Assembly (NCBI GenBank): GCA_902557415.1
Contig: CACEAA010000006.1
Location: forward strand, 1-61,525
Reading direction: 5' to 3'
From: an uncultured Pseudomonadota bacterium
GTDB taxonomy: Bacteria; Pseudomonadota; Gammaproteobacteria; Ga0077536
DNA: 61,525 bases
Below the pieces are notes generated by a model. The model did not search any database. It was not told where the DNA came from and saw only the letters and a program-made list of their open reading frames with translations. This document shows, in pieces, positions 19,179-26,459 of this stretch (its first letter is position 1; each line of letters begins with the position of its first letter). The translations under genes and the position numbers were made by a program.

Positions 19179-19976
19179 ATGACTTTCTTGCACGTTAGAA
19201 ACTTTCTTCCGATATGCCTTCTCACAATTTTTTGGCAAGGCAACGCGTCCAGCGAGACTGCATATGTGACGGATAAAATGCGTGTGGGTATTTATGCGAG
19301 TCAAGACCTTAATAGTAAAATTTTAAAGATCCTTACAACTGGAGACAAATTGGAGATCGTACAGGAGACGGAACTAATGTCACTGGTAATTGACGACTCG
19401 GGAGTACAGGGATGGATTGATAAAAACTATCTCATGAAAAATAAACCTGCGGCAATGCTCCTAAAAGATCTTTCAGAAAAAAACAACCGAGATGTTCTCC
19501 AACAAAAGGCAACGAACGTTCCAAAAGAAAATCATGCGGCTGCTGATAACGTAAATACTAAGACAAATGACCTCAAGAAAAATAATACTCGCCTAAAAAC
19601 AAAACTTGCTCAAGTACTCCCCAGAGTGAAGCAGTGTGAATCACGTGCATCGATTCTAGAGAAAAAAAACGAGCAATTGAGTGAAGAACTTGAGCTTAAG
19701 TGCGCGTCGGCGGACATGACGTCTGATGATACTGTACCCCTGCTGGACTACCAGAAACTAGAAAAGCAACTCACAGATCTTAAAAGCTCGATTGATGACC
19801 AAGTTGCGCAAAAACAACCGATATCTGAAGATAATTCCAGTCCTACCTCAATAATCAAACACTATTGGCTATGGATTTTATCAAGTATGCTCACCCTCAT
19901 CATCTTTGGAGCAGTCATAGGTGCGTACCTTCTGGATCATTCCAATCGACGACGTCACGGTGGATTTCGTATCTAA
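19179..19976 (+). CDS. SH3-domain membrane protein (TIGR04211/YgiM-like)
   Basis: A protein of about 265 residues with four visible parts: a signal peptide (about 1-24), a bacterial SH3 domain (about 25-88, including RVGIYASQDLNSKILKIL and GWIDKNYL), a Lys/Glu/Gln-rich coiled coil (about 110-205), and a C-terminal membrane helix (about 226-252) with a basic cytoplasmic tail (NRRRHGGFRI). This is the layout of the gammaproteobacterial YgiM family, thought to act at the cell envelope. The ATG at 19179 is preferred to the TTG three bases earlier. An in-frame A8 tract occurs at 19662-19669. Confidence 0.85.
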   Translation: MTFLHVRNFLPICLLTIFWQGNASSETAYVTDKMRVGIYASQDLNSKILKILTTGDKLEIVQETELMSLVIDDSGVQGWIDKNYLMKNKPAAMLLKDLSEKNNRDVLQQKATNVPKENHAAADNVNTKTNDLKKNNTRLKTKLAQVLPRVKQCESRASILEKKNEQLSEELELKCASADMTSDDTVPLLDYQKLEKQLTDLKSSIDDQVAQKQPISEDNSSPTSIIKHYWLWILSSMLTLIIFGAVIGAYLLDHSNRRRHGGFRI

Positions 19977-19997
19977 ACAACCAACTAGGAAAGAAGT

Positions 19998-20768
19998 TTG
20001 AAAATAGCAAGCTGGAATGTAAATTCGATCAGAGCTAGATTAGACCATTTAAGGTCCTGGCTAAGTACAAATCAGGTCAATATTTTGGCGCTACAAGAAA
20101 CTAAGGTTCAAGACGCAGACTTTCCGGTCACCGAGATCTCTGAGATGGGATATAACTGTCTATTTAAGGGTCAAAAATCTTATAATGGTGTGGCTATTTT
20201 GTCTCGGCAAAAAATGCAACTGCTAGAAATAGGAATCCCCGACTTTGAGGATAACCAGTGCCGCTTGCTTTGTGCTGGCGATGAAAACACCACCATAATT
20301 AACGTATATGTCCCTAATGGCTCGGCGGTTGGATCAGATAAATTTAAATATAAAATCAAATGGCTGAATGCTTTAAAAACCTGGCTGACGCGCCTAGCGC
20401 AAGAAAAAAACAACTTAATTCTGCTGGGCGACTTTAACATTGCTCCAGATGATGAAGATGTGCACGATCCAGAGTTGTGGCGAGATAAAATATTGTGCAG
20501 CGCTGAAGAGCGTAATCATCTAGAAAGTATTAAGGCGCTAGGCTTAGTAGACACTTTCCGAGAGTTCCCACAGGCCGATAGTTCCTTTTCATGGTGGGAC
20601 TATAGAGCGGGTGGGTTCCCTAGAAATCGAGGGCTCAGAATCGATCTGATATTAGCCTCTATTGCGATGCAAAAAAACTTGAAGAGTAGTACTATAGATA
20701 CCATTCCAAGAGGATGGAAGAAGCCTTCAGATCATGCTCCAGTGGTCCTTGAATTGGCGCTTAACTAG
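19998..20768 (+). CDS. xthA: Exodeoxyribonuclease III/AP endonuclease (copy 1)
   Basis: A 256-residue endonuclease/exonuclease/phosphatase-fold enzyme that cuts at abasic sites. The catalytic set is present: Asn in SWNVNSIRARL (about 5-15), Glu in LQETKVQ (about 34), DFNIAPDDEDVHDP (about 147), the WWDYRAGGFPRNRGLRIDLIL region (about 205) and the final Asp-His in SDHAPVVLEL (about 244). The start appears to be TTG at 19998. It lies after the SH3 gene. A second homologue occurs at 46991-47776, and mutM at 55154 adds another base-excision enzyme. Confidence 0.95.
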   Translation: MKIASWNVNSIRARLDHLRSWLSTNQVNILALQETKVQDADFPVTEISEMGYNCLFKGQKSYNGVAILSRQKMQLLEIGIPDFEDNQCRLLCAGDENTTIINVYVPNGSAVGSDKFKYKIKWLNALKTWLTRLAQEKNNLILLGDFNIAPDDEDVHDPELWRDKILCSAEERNHLESIKALGLVDTFREFPQADSSFSWWDYRAGGFPRNRGLRIDLILASIAMQKNLKSSTIDTIPRGWKKPSDHAPVVLELALN

Positions 20769-20909
20769 TAAAAAGAATCGAATCACGTCTATCTAGAAGG
20801 CGTGCTTTTAACTGATTTCCTAAATTTATAGGGTAAATAGTTGCAATAAAAACCGTAGGAACCTAAACTCTCCCTCCTTAAAGAGAAATGGATCTAAGAG
20901 CAGATATCG

Positions 20910-21167
20910 ATGAAAGAAGAAATACATCCAGAATACAAGCAAGTCCTATTTCATGACACTAGCGTGGATAAGTACTTCTTGGTCGGATCCACGCTTCAAA
21001 CTGATCAAACTAAAGAATGGACAGATGGGAATACCTATCCTTACTACCCCCTTGATGTCTCCTCTGCTTCGCATCCGTTCTATACGGGTACACAAAAAAT
21101 AGTGGACACCGCAGGTCGCGTAGATAAGTTCAGAAAACGTTACGGCATGGGTGCTGGCGAAAAATAG
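20910..21167 (+). CDS. rpmE2: 50S ribosomal protein L31 type B
   Basis: An 85-residue L31 of the zinc-free (C-minus) type. It starts [18 protein letters not shown], has no CxxC pair, and carries the longer insert with [13 protein letters not shown] and a final [11 protein letters not shown]. Type B L31 often replaces the zinc form under zinc limitation in organisms with both. No second L31 gene and no clear Zur site are visible here. It stands alone, 142 bases after xthA and convergent with engB. Confidence 0.95.
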   Translation: MKEEIHPEYKQVLFHDTSVDKYFLVGSTLQTDQTKEWTDGNTYPYYPLDVSSASHPFYTGTQKIVDTAGRVDKFRKRYGMGAGEK

Positions 21168-21207
21168 AACCTCAAGTTACTTTTCACTAGGATAAAAAGT
21201 CATTCTA

Positions 21208-21223
21208 GACGATCGCTATCGTC
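21208..21223. terminator. Short perfect hairpin between rpmE2 and engB
   Basis: GACGAT-CGCT-ATCGTC forms a 6-bp stem with a 4-base loop between the two convergent genes, touching the engB stop. The plus strand continues ATTTTGG and the minus strand has a T5 run about 10 bases on, so any terminator activity is weak or bidirectional. The T-tracts are poor. Confidence 0.3.
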
Positions 21224-21818
21224 ATTTTGGTTCCTCTGAAAACCAATCGGCTAGGACCGTCCACGCTTCCTCGCTCCCGATATGCTTTGCTGCAGAAAAA
21301 AGCTGGGCGGAGATATTATCTGTTCCCAAATCTTTTATTCGTTGGCTGACCTCAGACAATACTCTAGCTCTTTGACTCTTACCTAACTTATCAATCTTGT
21401 TAATCAATATATGCATAGGGACGCCACAATTAGCGCACCAATTGGTTAGAATTTCTTCTTGAGGTTTAAAGGGGTGCCGGCAATCCATAACTAAAAATAG
21501 ACCGGCTAGGGAAGCACGACGCTCTAAGTATTCGGGCAATTCTTTCTCCCAGTGGCTACGCAGTATTTTCGATACTTTCGCGTAACCAAAGCCAGGTAAA
21601 TCCACAAGTCTACGGCTCGGCGCCAAACCAAACACCACCAAATGTTGAGTACGCCCTGGTGTTCGGCTGGTTCTAGCTAAGTTTTTCTGGCCACAGAGGA
21701 CATTTAACGAGCTGGATTTACCGCTATTCGATCGTCCAGCAAATGCCACCTCTCGACCAACATCTTCTGGAAGCATGGTGCATTTGGGAACACTTAACAA
21801 GAAAGAAGCTCGCTGCAT
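21222..21818 (-). CDS. engB: Ribosome biogenesis GTP-binding protein EngB/YihA
   Basis: A 198-residue small GTPase needed for large-subunit assembly. G1 is GRSNSGKSS (about 28-36), G2 the TPGRTQ segment, G3 DLPGFGYAKV (about 74-83), G4 NKID (about 141) and G5 FSAAK (about 174). All are complete. It is transcribed away from cytochrome c4, the same engB/cytochrome c4/dsbA neighbourhood seen in Pseudomonas. Confidence 0.96.
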   Translation of the reverse strand: MQRASFLLSVPKCTMLPEDVGREVAFAGRSNSGKSSSLNVLCGQKNLARTSRTPGRTQHLVVFGLAPSRRLVDLPGFGYAKVSKILRSHWEKELPEYLERRASLAGLFLVMDCRHPFKPQEEILTNWCANCGVPMHILINKIDKLGKSQRARVLSEVSQRIKDLGTDNISAQLFSAAKHIGSEEAWTVLADWFSEEPK

Positions 21819-21940
21819 TAAACCGCGAGCTTCTGAAAAAGTCTGCTTTTTGCTAATTTTCCAGCTCCGATTAGGATAAAAACCTTATAATACCATCTTA
21901 AAAAATGTTTTTTTTTGAAGATCCAACGCAGGCAAACGTA

Positions 21941-21946
21941 TATAAT
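21941..21946 (+). promoter_or_regulatory. Putative -10 box upstream of cytochrome c4
   Basis: A perfect TATAAT lies 35 bases before the cytochrome c4 ATG in the engB/cytochrome c4 divergent gap. The only -35-like hexamer (TTGAAG at 21915) is 20 bases away, so the promoter may need an activator. Confidence 0.4.
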
Positions 21947-21981
21947 AGGATTATCAAAGTTATTAATTGAGAGCTGTATTG

Positions 21982-22581
21982 ATGTGTCATAGGATATTCT
22001 GCCAACGGTTGTTACTGACAGTAACGTTACTTTTGTCTCTGGGAGTTTTCGCTAATGGCGAGCAAAAAGCTGCTGTATGTGGCGCTTGCCACGGCGTAGA
22101 TGGGAATAGTATTAATCCGGCGTGGCCTAGCTTGGCGGGACAGGGCGCGGATTATATCGTAAAACAGTTGCAGGCTTATAAATCAGGAAGTCGACAAAAT
22201 GGGCTAATGTCTCCAATGGCCGCAAATTTGAGTGATATCGATATGATAGAAATCGCCGATTATTTTGCCAAGCAATCGCCTAAAATTTATTTCACATCGG
22301 ATGAAGAAAGTGTTGTCGCGGAGAAGATCTATCGTGGGGGCGATAAATCAAGAGGAATACCCGCGTGCATGTCATGTCACGGTCCTAATGGCGCCGGCAA
22401 TCCAGCAGCTAAATACCCGGCGCTAAGAGGTCAGCACGCTGACTATACTGAAGGCCAATTACTAAGTTATCGCGATCGAACTAGAGATACCGATCAACAA
22501 ATGATGATGCGCTCTATTGCTGCTAAATTATCCGATGAAGAAATTAAACAATTATCTAAATATGTCTCTGCATTGCACTAG
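21982..22581 (+). CDS. Cytochrome c4 (dihaem)
   Basis: A protein of about 199 residues with a signal peptide (RLLLTVTLLLSLGVFA) and two class I cytochrome c domains. The first haem site is CGACH (about 32) and the second CMSCH (about 130). Axial Met residues are in SPMAANL and a late Met-rich segment (MMMRSIAAKL). It would carry electrons in the periplasm to terminal oxidases. The ATG at 21982 is preferred to an in-frame TTG 15 bases upstream. The dsbA gene follows 22 bases later. Confidence 0.95.
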   Translation: MCHRIFCQRLLLTVTLLLSLGVFANGEQKAAVCGACHGVDGNSINPAWPSLAGQGADYIVKQLQAYKSGSRQNGLMSPMAANLSDIDMIEIADYFAKQSPKIYFTSDEESVVAEKIYRGGDKSRGIPACMSCHGPNGAGNPAAKYPALRGQHADYTEGQLLSYRDRTRDTDQQMMMRSIAAKLSDEEIKQLSKYVSALH

Positions 22582-22603
22582 AATCAAAACAGGCTTGGCT
22601 TAA

Positions 22604-23237
22604 TTGGTATATCGAATCAAGTCCTTATTTGCCATCGGCTTGGCGATTATATGCTTTGCCGCGCATGCTGAAAAAGTAGAAACAGAGTGGATTGAAGGAA
22701 CCCACTATTTCAAAATAACCCCACCAGTACATGCTTCCAGATCTACTTCTGAGGTCAAAATTGTTGAGTTTTTTTGGTACGGTTGTGGTCACTGCTTCGA
22801 CTTTGAACCTGCTCTAGGCGCATGGAAAAAAAATATCAACCCTCAAATTCAGTTTGATCAAATACCTGCTGTTTTTGACCGAAAATGGGCACCGCACGCA
22901 CGTGCATTCTACACTGCAAAAAAAACTCGGAATCCTCGATAGCATTCACCCGAAACTATTCAATGCATTACACGTTAAAAAAGAAAAAATTTATACAGAA
23001 AAACAAATAGGCGCATTCTTTGTGGATCATGGTGTTGACGAAGATGTATTCGATGACGTTTATCATTCCTTCGAAATAGACGTTAGTGTGCGCAAGGCAA
23101 TGTCACTAACACGAACCTCAGGTATCGGCGGAGTGCCTTCGATGATCGTCAACGGACAATACAGGACAAGCGTCCGGAACACGGGATCATTTGAAAACTT
23201 GTTGAACGTCGTCGATCACCTGGCGACTAAAGAATAA
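22604..23237 (+). pseudogene. dsbA: DsbA-type thiol:disulfide oxidoreductase, frameshifted in an A8 tract
   Basis: Two reading frames together make one DsbA. The first (22604-22942, TTG start) has a signal peptide and the active site CGHC (Cys61-Cys64) followed by FDFEPAL. The second, out of frame by one base, supplies the helical domain and the cis-Pro loop GIGGVPSMIVNG, ending at 23237. The break is at the A8 run 22918-22925: with seven A residues the frame reads TAKKLGILDS and is intact. Both halves are otherwise well conserved, so this is a sequencing indel, a recent mutation or RNA slippage. DsbA oxidises cysteines of exported proteins; CGHC replaces the E. coli CPHC. Position after cytochrome c4 is as in Pseudomonas. 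Confidence 0.9.
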
Positions 23238-23310
23238 ATACATACATCCGTGGCTCTCGAGTGCCATACGGTTAGTTGGTTCTGGATAACAAACAGACTA
23301 TCGGTCAGTC

Positions 23311-23328
23311 AGTTCATCAAACTGTCAT
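23311..23328 (+). promoter_or_regulatory. Putative Pho box upstream of pstS
   Basis: AGTTCAT and a perfect CTGTCAT half-site are separated by exactly four bases, matching the 7-4-7 layout of PhoB sites. A -10-like TACAAT starts 16 bases after the second repeat (23344), and no good -35 is seen, as expected when PhoB replaces it. It lies 73 bases before the pstS ATG. The first repeat matches only 4 of 7 positions. Confidence 0.45.
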
Positions 23329-23401
23329 GAAGCATCGGCAGAATACAATCTGTTCATTAATATTGTAAATTATAGTTTTAGCCCTCAGGAGGTTATTAGT
23401 G

Positions 23402-24364
23402 ATGTTTAAACGCTTTCTCTCCGGTGCCTTATTAGCACTTATTTTTTCCGGTACCGCCAACGGCGTAGAAGTCGATGCTGGTATAAAAAACTATCAAAAG
23501 GAGAGCGGTGTTTCTGGTAACCTTAACAGCGTTGGTTCAGATACGCTCGCAAACCTCATGACTCTATGGGCTGAAAGCTTTCGGCTATTCTACCCAAATG
23601 TGAATATCCAGATCCAAGCTGCAGGTTCATCCACTGCGCCGCCAGCGCTTACCGAGGCAACGTCAAATCTTGGGCCGATGAGCCGAAAAATGAAGTCGAA
23701 AGAATTAGCCGCGTTTGAGAAAAAATACGGCTACAAACCAACAGCAGTGCCCGTAGCCATAGATTCTCTAGCGATATTTGTTCACAAGGACAACCCGATT
23801 AAGGGTATGTCTATTAAACAAGCCGACGCCATCTTTTCAGCCACAAGAAAGTGTGGTGGTTCCTCCGATATAAAAACATGGGGAGATATTGGATTATCTG
23901 GTAGCTGGAGAGATAGAGCAATTCAGATATATGGCCGAAATAGTGTTTCTGGAACTTACGGCTACTTTAAAAAGAAAGCCCTCTGTAAAGGAGACTTCAA
24001 GGACTCAGTCAATGAACAACCTGGATCCGCCTCAGTTGTTCAAGGCGTAACCAAATCACTTAACGGCATAGGATATAGCGGTATCGGCTATAGAACTTCG
24101 GGAGTTCGAGCAATCGCTTTATCTAAAAAAGCTGGATTGGTCGAGCCTACTTCTGATAACGCCATCAATGGCACTTATCCGTTATCGAGATTCTTATATG
24201 TCTACGTTAACAAGGAGCCCAACAAGCCATTACCTCCTCTGGAGAGAGCATTCATGAAAATGGTACTAAGCAAAGAAGGACAGGAAGTAGTCATAAAAGA
24301 TGGTTATATCCCGGTACCAGCCAAAGTCGCTAGCAAATATATGGACGGAATACTAGCAAATTAA
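23402..24364 (+). CDS. pstS: Phosphate ABC transporter substrate-binding protein (PstS family)
   Basis: A periplasmic phosphate-binding protein of about 320 residues with a signal peptide (about 1-22). Ligand-contact motifs include VGSDTLANL (about 44), [11 protein letters not shown] with the family's Ser-rich loop, [12 protein letters not shown] (about 180) and a late [16 protein letters not shown] 9 bases before the ATG supports this start over the overlapping GTG at 23399. The pstCAB permease and ATPase genes are not next to it; a terminator follows at once, so it is a single-gene unit. Confidence 0.93.
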   Translation: MFKRFLSGALLALIFSGTANGVEVDAGIKNYQKESGVSGNLNSVGSDTLANLMTLWAESFRLFYPNVNIQIQAAGSSTAPPALTEATSNLGPMSRKMKSKELAAFEKKYGYKPTAVPVAIDSLAIFVHKDNPIKGMSIKQADAIFSATRKCGGSSDIKTWGDIGLSGSWRDRAIQIYGRNSVSGTYGYFKKKALCKGDFKDSVNEQPGSASVVQGVTKSLNGIGYSGIGYRTSGVRAIALSKKAGLVEPTSDNAINGTYPLSRFLYVYVNKEPNKPLPPLERAFMKMVLSKEGQEVVIKDGYIPVPAKVASKYMDGILAN

Positions 24365-24380
24365 AAATGCCCCAGCGTAT

Positions 24381-24409
24381 AAAGCCCCTGGTTACAGGGG
24401 CTTTTTTTT
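24381..24409 (+). terminator. Rho-independent terminator after pstS
   Basis: AAGCCCCTG-GTTA-CAGGGGCTT forms a GC-rich stem immediately followed by a T8 run. It begins 17 bases after the pstS stop. This is the strongest intrinsic terminator in the window. The gap from here to the azurin gene is about 225 bases and holds one small hairpin (CCTGG/CCAGG at about 24450) and a TATAAT at 24559. Confidence 0.93.
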
Positions 24410-24633
24410 GAGTAGTGATCTATTGGCTATAAATTGAGATGTCGTCCCCCTGGACAGCCAGGCGAAAACTCTCTATCCGCGCACAGTCTGAGTCAACATT
24501 CACCTGGAATATAATAAATATTTATACAACTCGCTCTAGAGTAGGGCGCGTTTTACGCTATAATAGCTCTCTAAGATATTTGCAAAAACCATTATGCTTA
24601 ACATAAAAGCATACAACTTGATGAGAGCACCCT

Positions 24634-25296
24634 ATGAGCAATCAAGAAGATGACGTATTCGTTAGAAATTTCTCCCTAGTTTTAGCTGGGCTGGTGGTGG
24701 TTGGCTTAGGCGCTTATGTCCTCGCCATTGCCGTGGACAATGACTTTCAAAAAACGCAAGACCACGGCGCCGTTGTCGCAGAAAGAATACAGCCCGTAGG
24801 CACGCTCAATACCAGTGACAACGTGATAGCTCTAAATAGCGATCAAAATTCAACGTCGGTGCCGAATAACACTAATGAAGGTTCTACCGGTTCCCAGCCA
24901 AAAGTCGCACTAGGCAAGTGCGAGGCCATCGTCAATGCGACAGATACCATGCAGTTCGATGTCACTGAGCTTAAAGTCGACTCCTCCTGCTCAGAGCTCA
25001 AGTTAACCCTCAACCATACTGGAAATCTCCCTGCAAACATTATGGGTCACAATATTGTTTTTGTTGCCGAATCGGACTTCAGTAGCCTTATATCAACTAT
25101 CGATATGGCAAATGGACCTGAGAATGGGTACCTTCCGGACAGCGAACTTATTTTAGGACAAACTCAACTCATTGGGGGTGGAGAAAGCTCTTCTATAACT
25201 CTGGATCTCAGCCCATTCCAAAGTGGTGTAAATTATACGTTTTTTTGCAGCTTTCCAGGCCACTATTCTATGATGAAAGGAAAATTTACAATTTAG
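24634..25296 (+). CDS. Membrane-anchored azurin-type blue copper protein
   Basis: A 220-residue protein whose N-terminal helix (about 12-34) looks like an uncleaved membrane anchor. A flexible Ser/Asn/Thr/Gly-rich linker (about 40-92) precedes an azurin domain (about 93-220). Copper ligands are His139 (in MGHN), Cys205, His210 and Met214 (CSFPGHYSMM). The His139-Cys205 distance of 66 residues equals that of classical azurin (46-112). Cys96 and Cys119 match the azurin disulfide. It would shuttle electrons at the periplasmic face of the inner membrane. Confidence 0.9.
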   Translation: MSNQEDDVFVRNFSLVLAGLVVVGLGAYVLAIAVDNDFQKTQDHGAVVAERIQPVGTLNTSDNVIALNSDQNSTSVPNNTNEGSTGSQPKVALGKCEAIVNATDTMQFDVTELKVDSSCSELKLTLNHTGNLPANIMGHNIVFVAESDFSSLISTIDMANGPENGYLPDSELILGQTQLIGGGESSSITLDLSPFQSGVNYTFFCSFPGHYSMMKGKFTI

Positions 25297-25333
25297 ATAG
25301 GCGCCTTGCCCCGAACAAGCATTTAATCGGTTT

Positions 25334-26437
25334 CTATCGATCTTCTAGAGCTTTCTTATAAGCGCGATCAGTCACTTGCTCAAAGTCCTTTCGCTTGTCT
25401 CTAAATTTCTGGTACGACTTTAGCACTTTATCAAACTTCTCGTTATTCGATGCCTCTTCCAGCATTACCTCCTCGGTAAAACCTGACAAATAAGACAGGA
25501 CTTGCGGTGGAAACTCTAATATCTCAACATGCTGCTTTTCTTTTAGTAGATTAAACGCCTCGGCATTTAATACTTCAGATTGCCCGAACATATATAAGCT
25601 CGCCGAAGCTGCCGCCGCTTTGACAATAACCTTCAAGTCTTCAGGCAGAGAATTCCAAGCCTCCTCATTAATTATCAACTCTAACTGGGTGCCGGGCTCA
25701 TGCCATCCGGGAAAATAGTAATATTTTGCCGCCCTGTCTAAGCCCATACGGACATCGTGCAGGGGGCCCACCCATTCTGTAGCATCGATAACACCTCTCT
25801 CAAGCGCACTATACACCTCGGATGCATCATAGAGAACGGGATTACCTCCTGCCTTAGCTAATACTTTGCCGCCTAGGCCAGGGATCCGCATCTTTAGTCC
25901 TTTCAAATCATCAATTTTTTCAATTTTTTTGTTGAACCACCCACCCATCTGGATACCGGTGTTGCCCAAAGGAAATGGGACTACTCCAAACGGTTTATAT
26001 AATTCTTGCCACAAATCCAAACCGTCACCACCATATATCCAAGCCCAGGCCCCATTTTGCGTCATACCAAAAGGCACCGTGCTGAAAAACTGTGCTTCGG
26101 GGATCTTACCTGCCCAGTAATACGCGGCACCATGACCCATCTCAACCGAACCTTGTGATACAGCATCGAACGTTTGTAAAGCGGGAATCAACTCACCACC
26201 GGCATACACAGTGATTTTAAGTCGTCCCTGACTCATGGTAGCGACATCTTCAGCAAATTTTTCCACAGTGTCATGATTTATAGGCAAATTCGGAGGCCAA
26301 GCGGTCACCAACTTCCACTGAAATTTCTCCTCCGATCTAACAGAGCTACTAACTTCATTGTCTGTTAAACAACCCGATAATCCGATAATGACAAAAGTAA
26401 TTACCGCGATATTTAATCCAAACTTAATTTTTTTCAT
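25334..26437 (-). CDS. TRAP transporter substrate-binding lipoprotein (DctP/TakP-like)
   Basis: A 367-residue solute-binding protein starting at the ATG at 26437; a longer in-frame start would bury the signal. The signal peptide ends in a good lipobox (LSGC, Cys23). The body is DctP-fold, with LKMRIPGLGGKVL (the conserved Arg region), YSALERGVIDATEWVGP and GWHEPGTQLELI. These last motifs resemble the 2-oxoacid (TakP) subgroup, so a keto-acid or other monocarboxylate ligand is likely. No TRAP permease genes (dctQ, dctM) are adjacent. It follows uvrD by 22 bases. Confidence 0.9.
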   Translation of the reverse strand: MKKIKFGLNIAVITFVIIGLSGCLTDNEVSSSVRSEEKFQWKLVTAWPPNLPINHDTVEKFAEDVATMSQGRLKITVYAGGELIPALQTFDAVSQGSVEMGHGAAYYWAGKIPEAQFFSTVPFGMTQNGAWAWIYGGDGLDLWQELYKPFGVVPFPLGNTGIQMGGWFNKKIEKIDDLKGLKMRIPGLGGKVLAKAGGNPVLYDASEVYSALERGVIDATEWVGPLHDVRMGLDRAAKYYYFPGWHEPGTQLELIINEEAWNSLPEDLKVIVKAAAASASLYMFGQSEVLNAEAFNLLKEKQHVEILEFPPQVLSYLSGFTEEVMLEEASNNEKFDKVLKSYQKFRDKRKDFEQVTDRAYKKALEDR

Positions 26438-26459
26438 CAGAATAATTGACCTGCCCACT

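Noticed and set aside
24449-24462. Small hairpin CCTGG-ACAG-CCAGG between pstS and the azurin gene
   Set aside because: Stem of five pairs with no following T-run; no support for an RNA gene or terminator.
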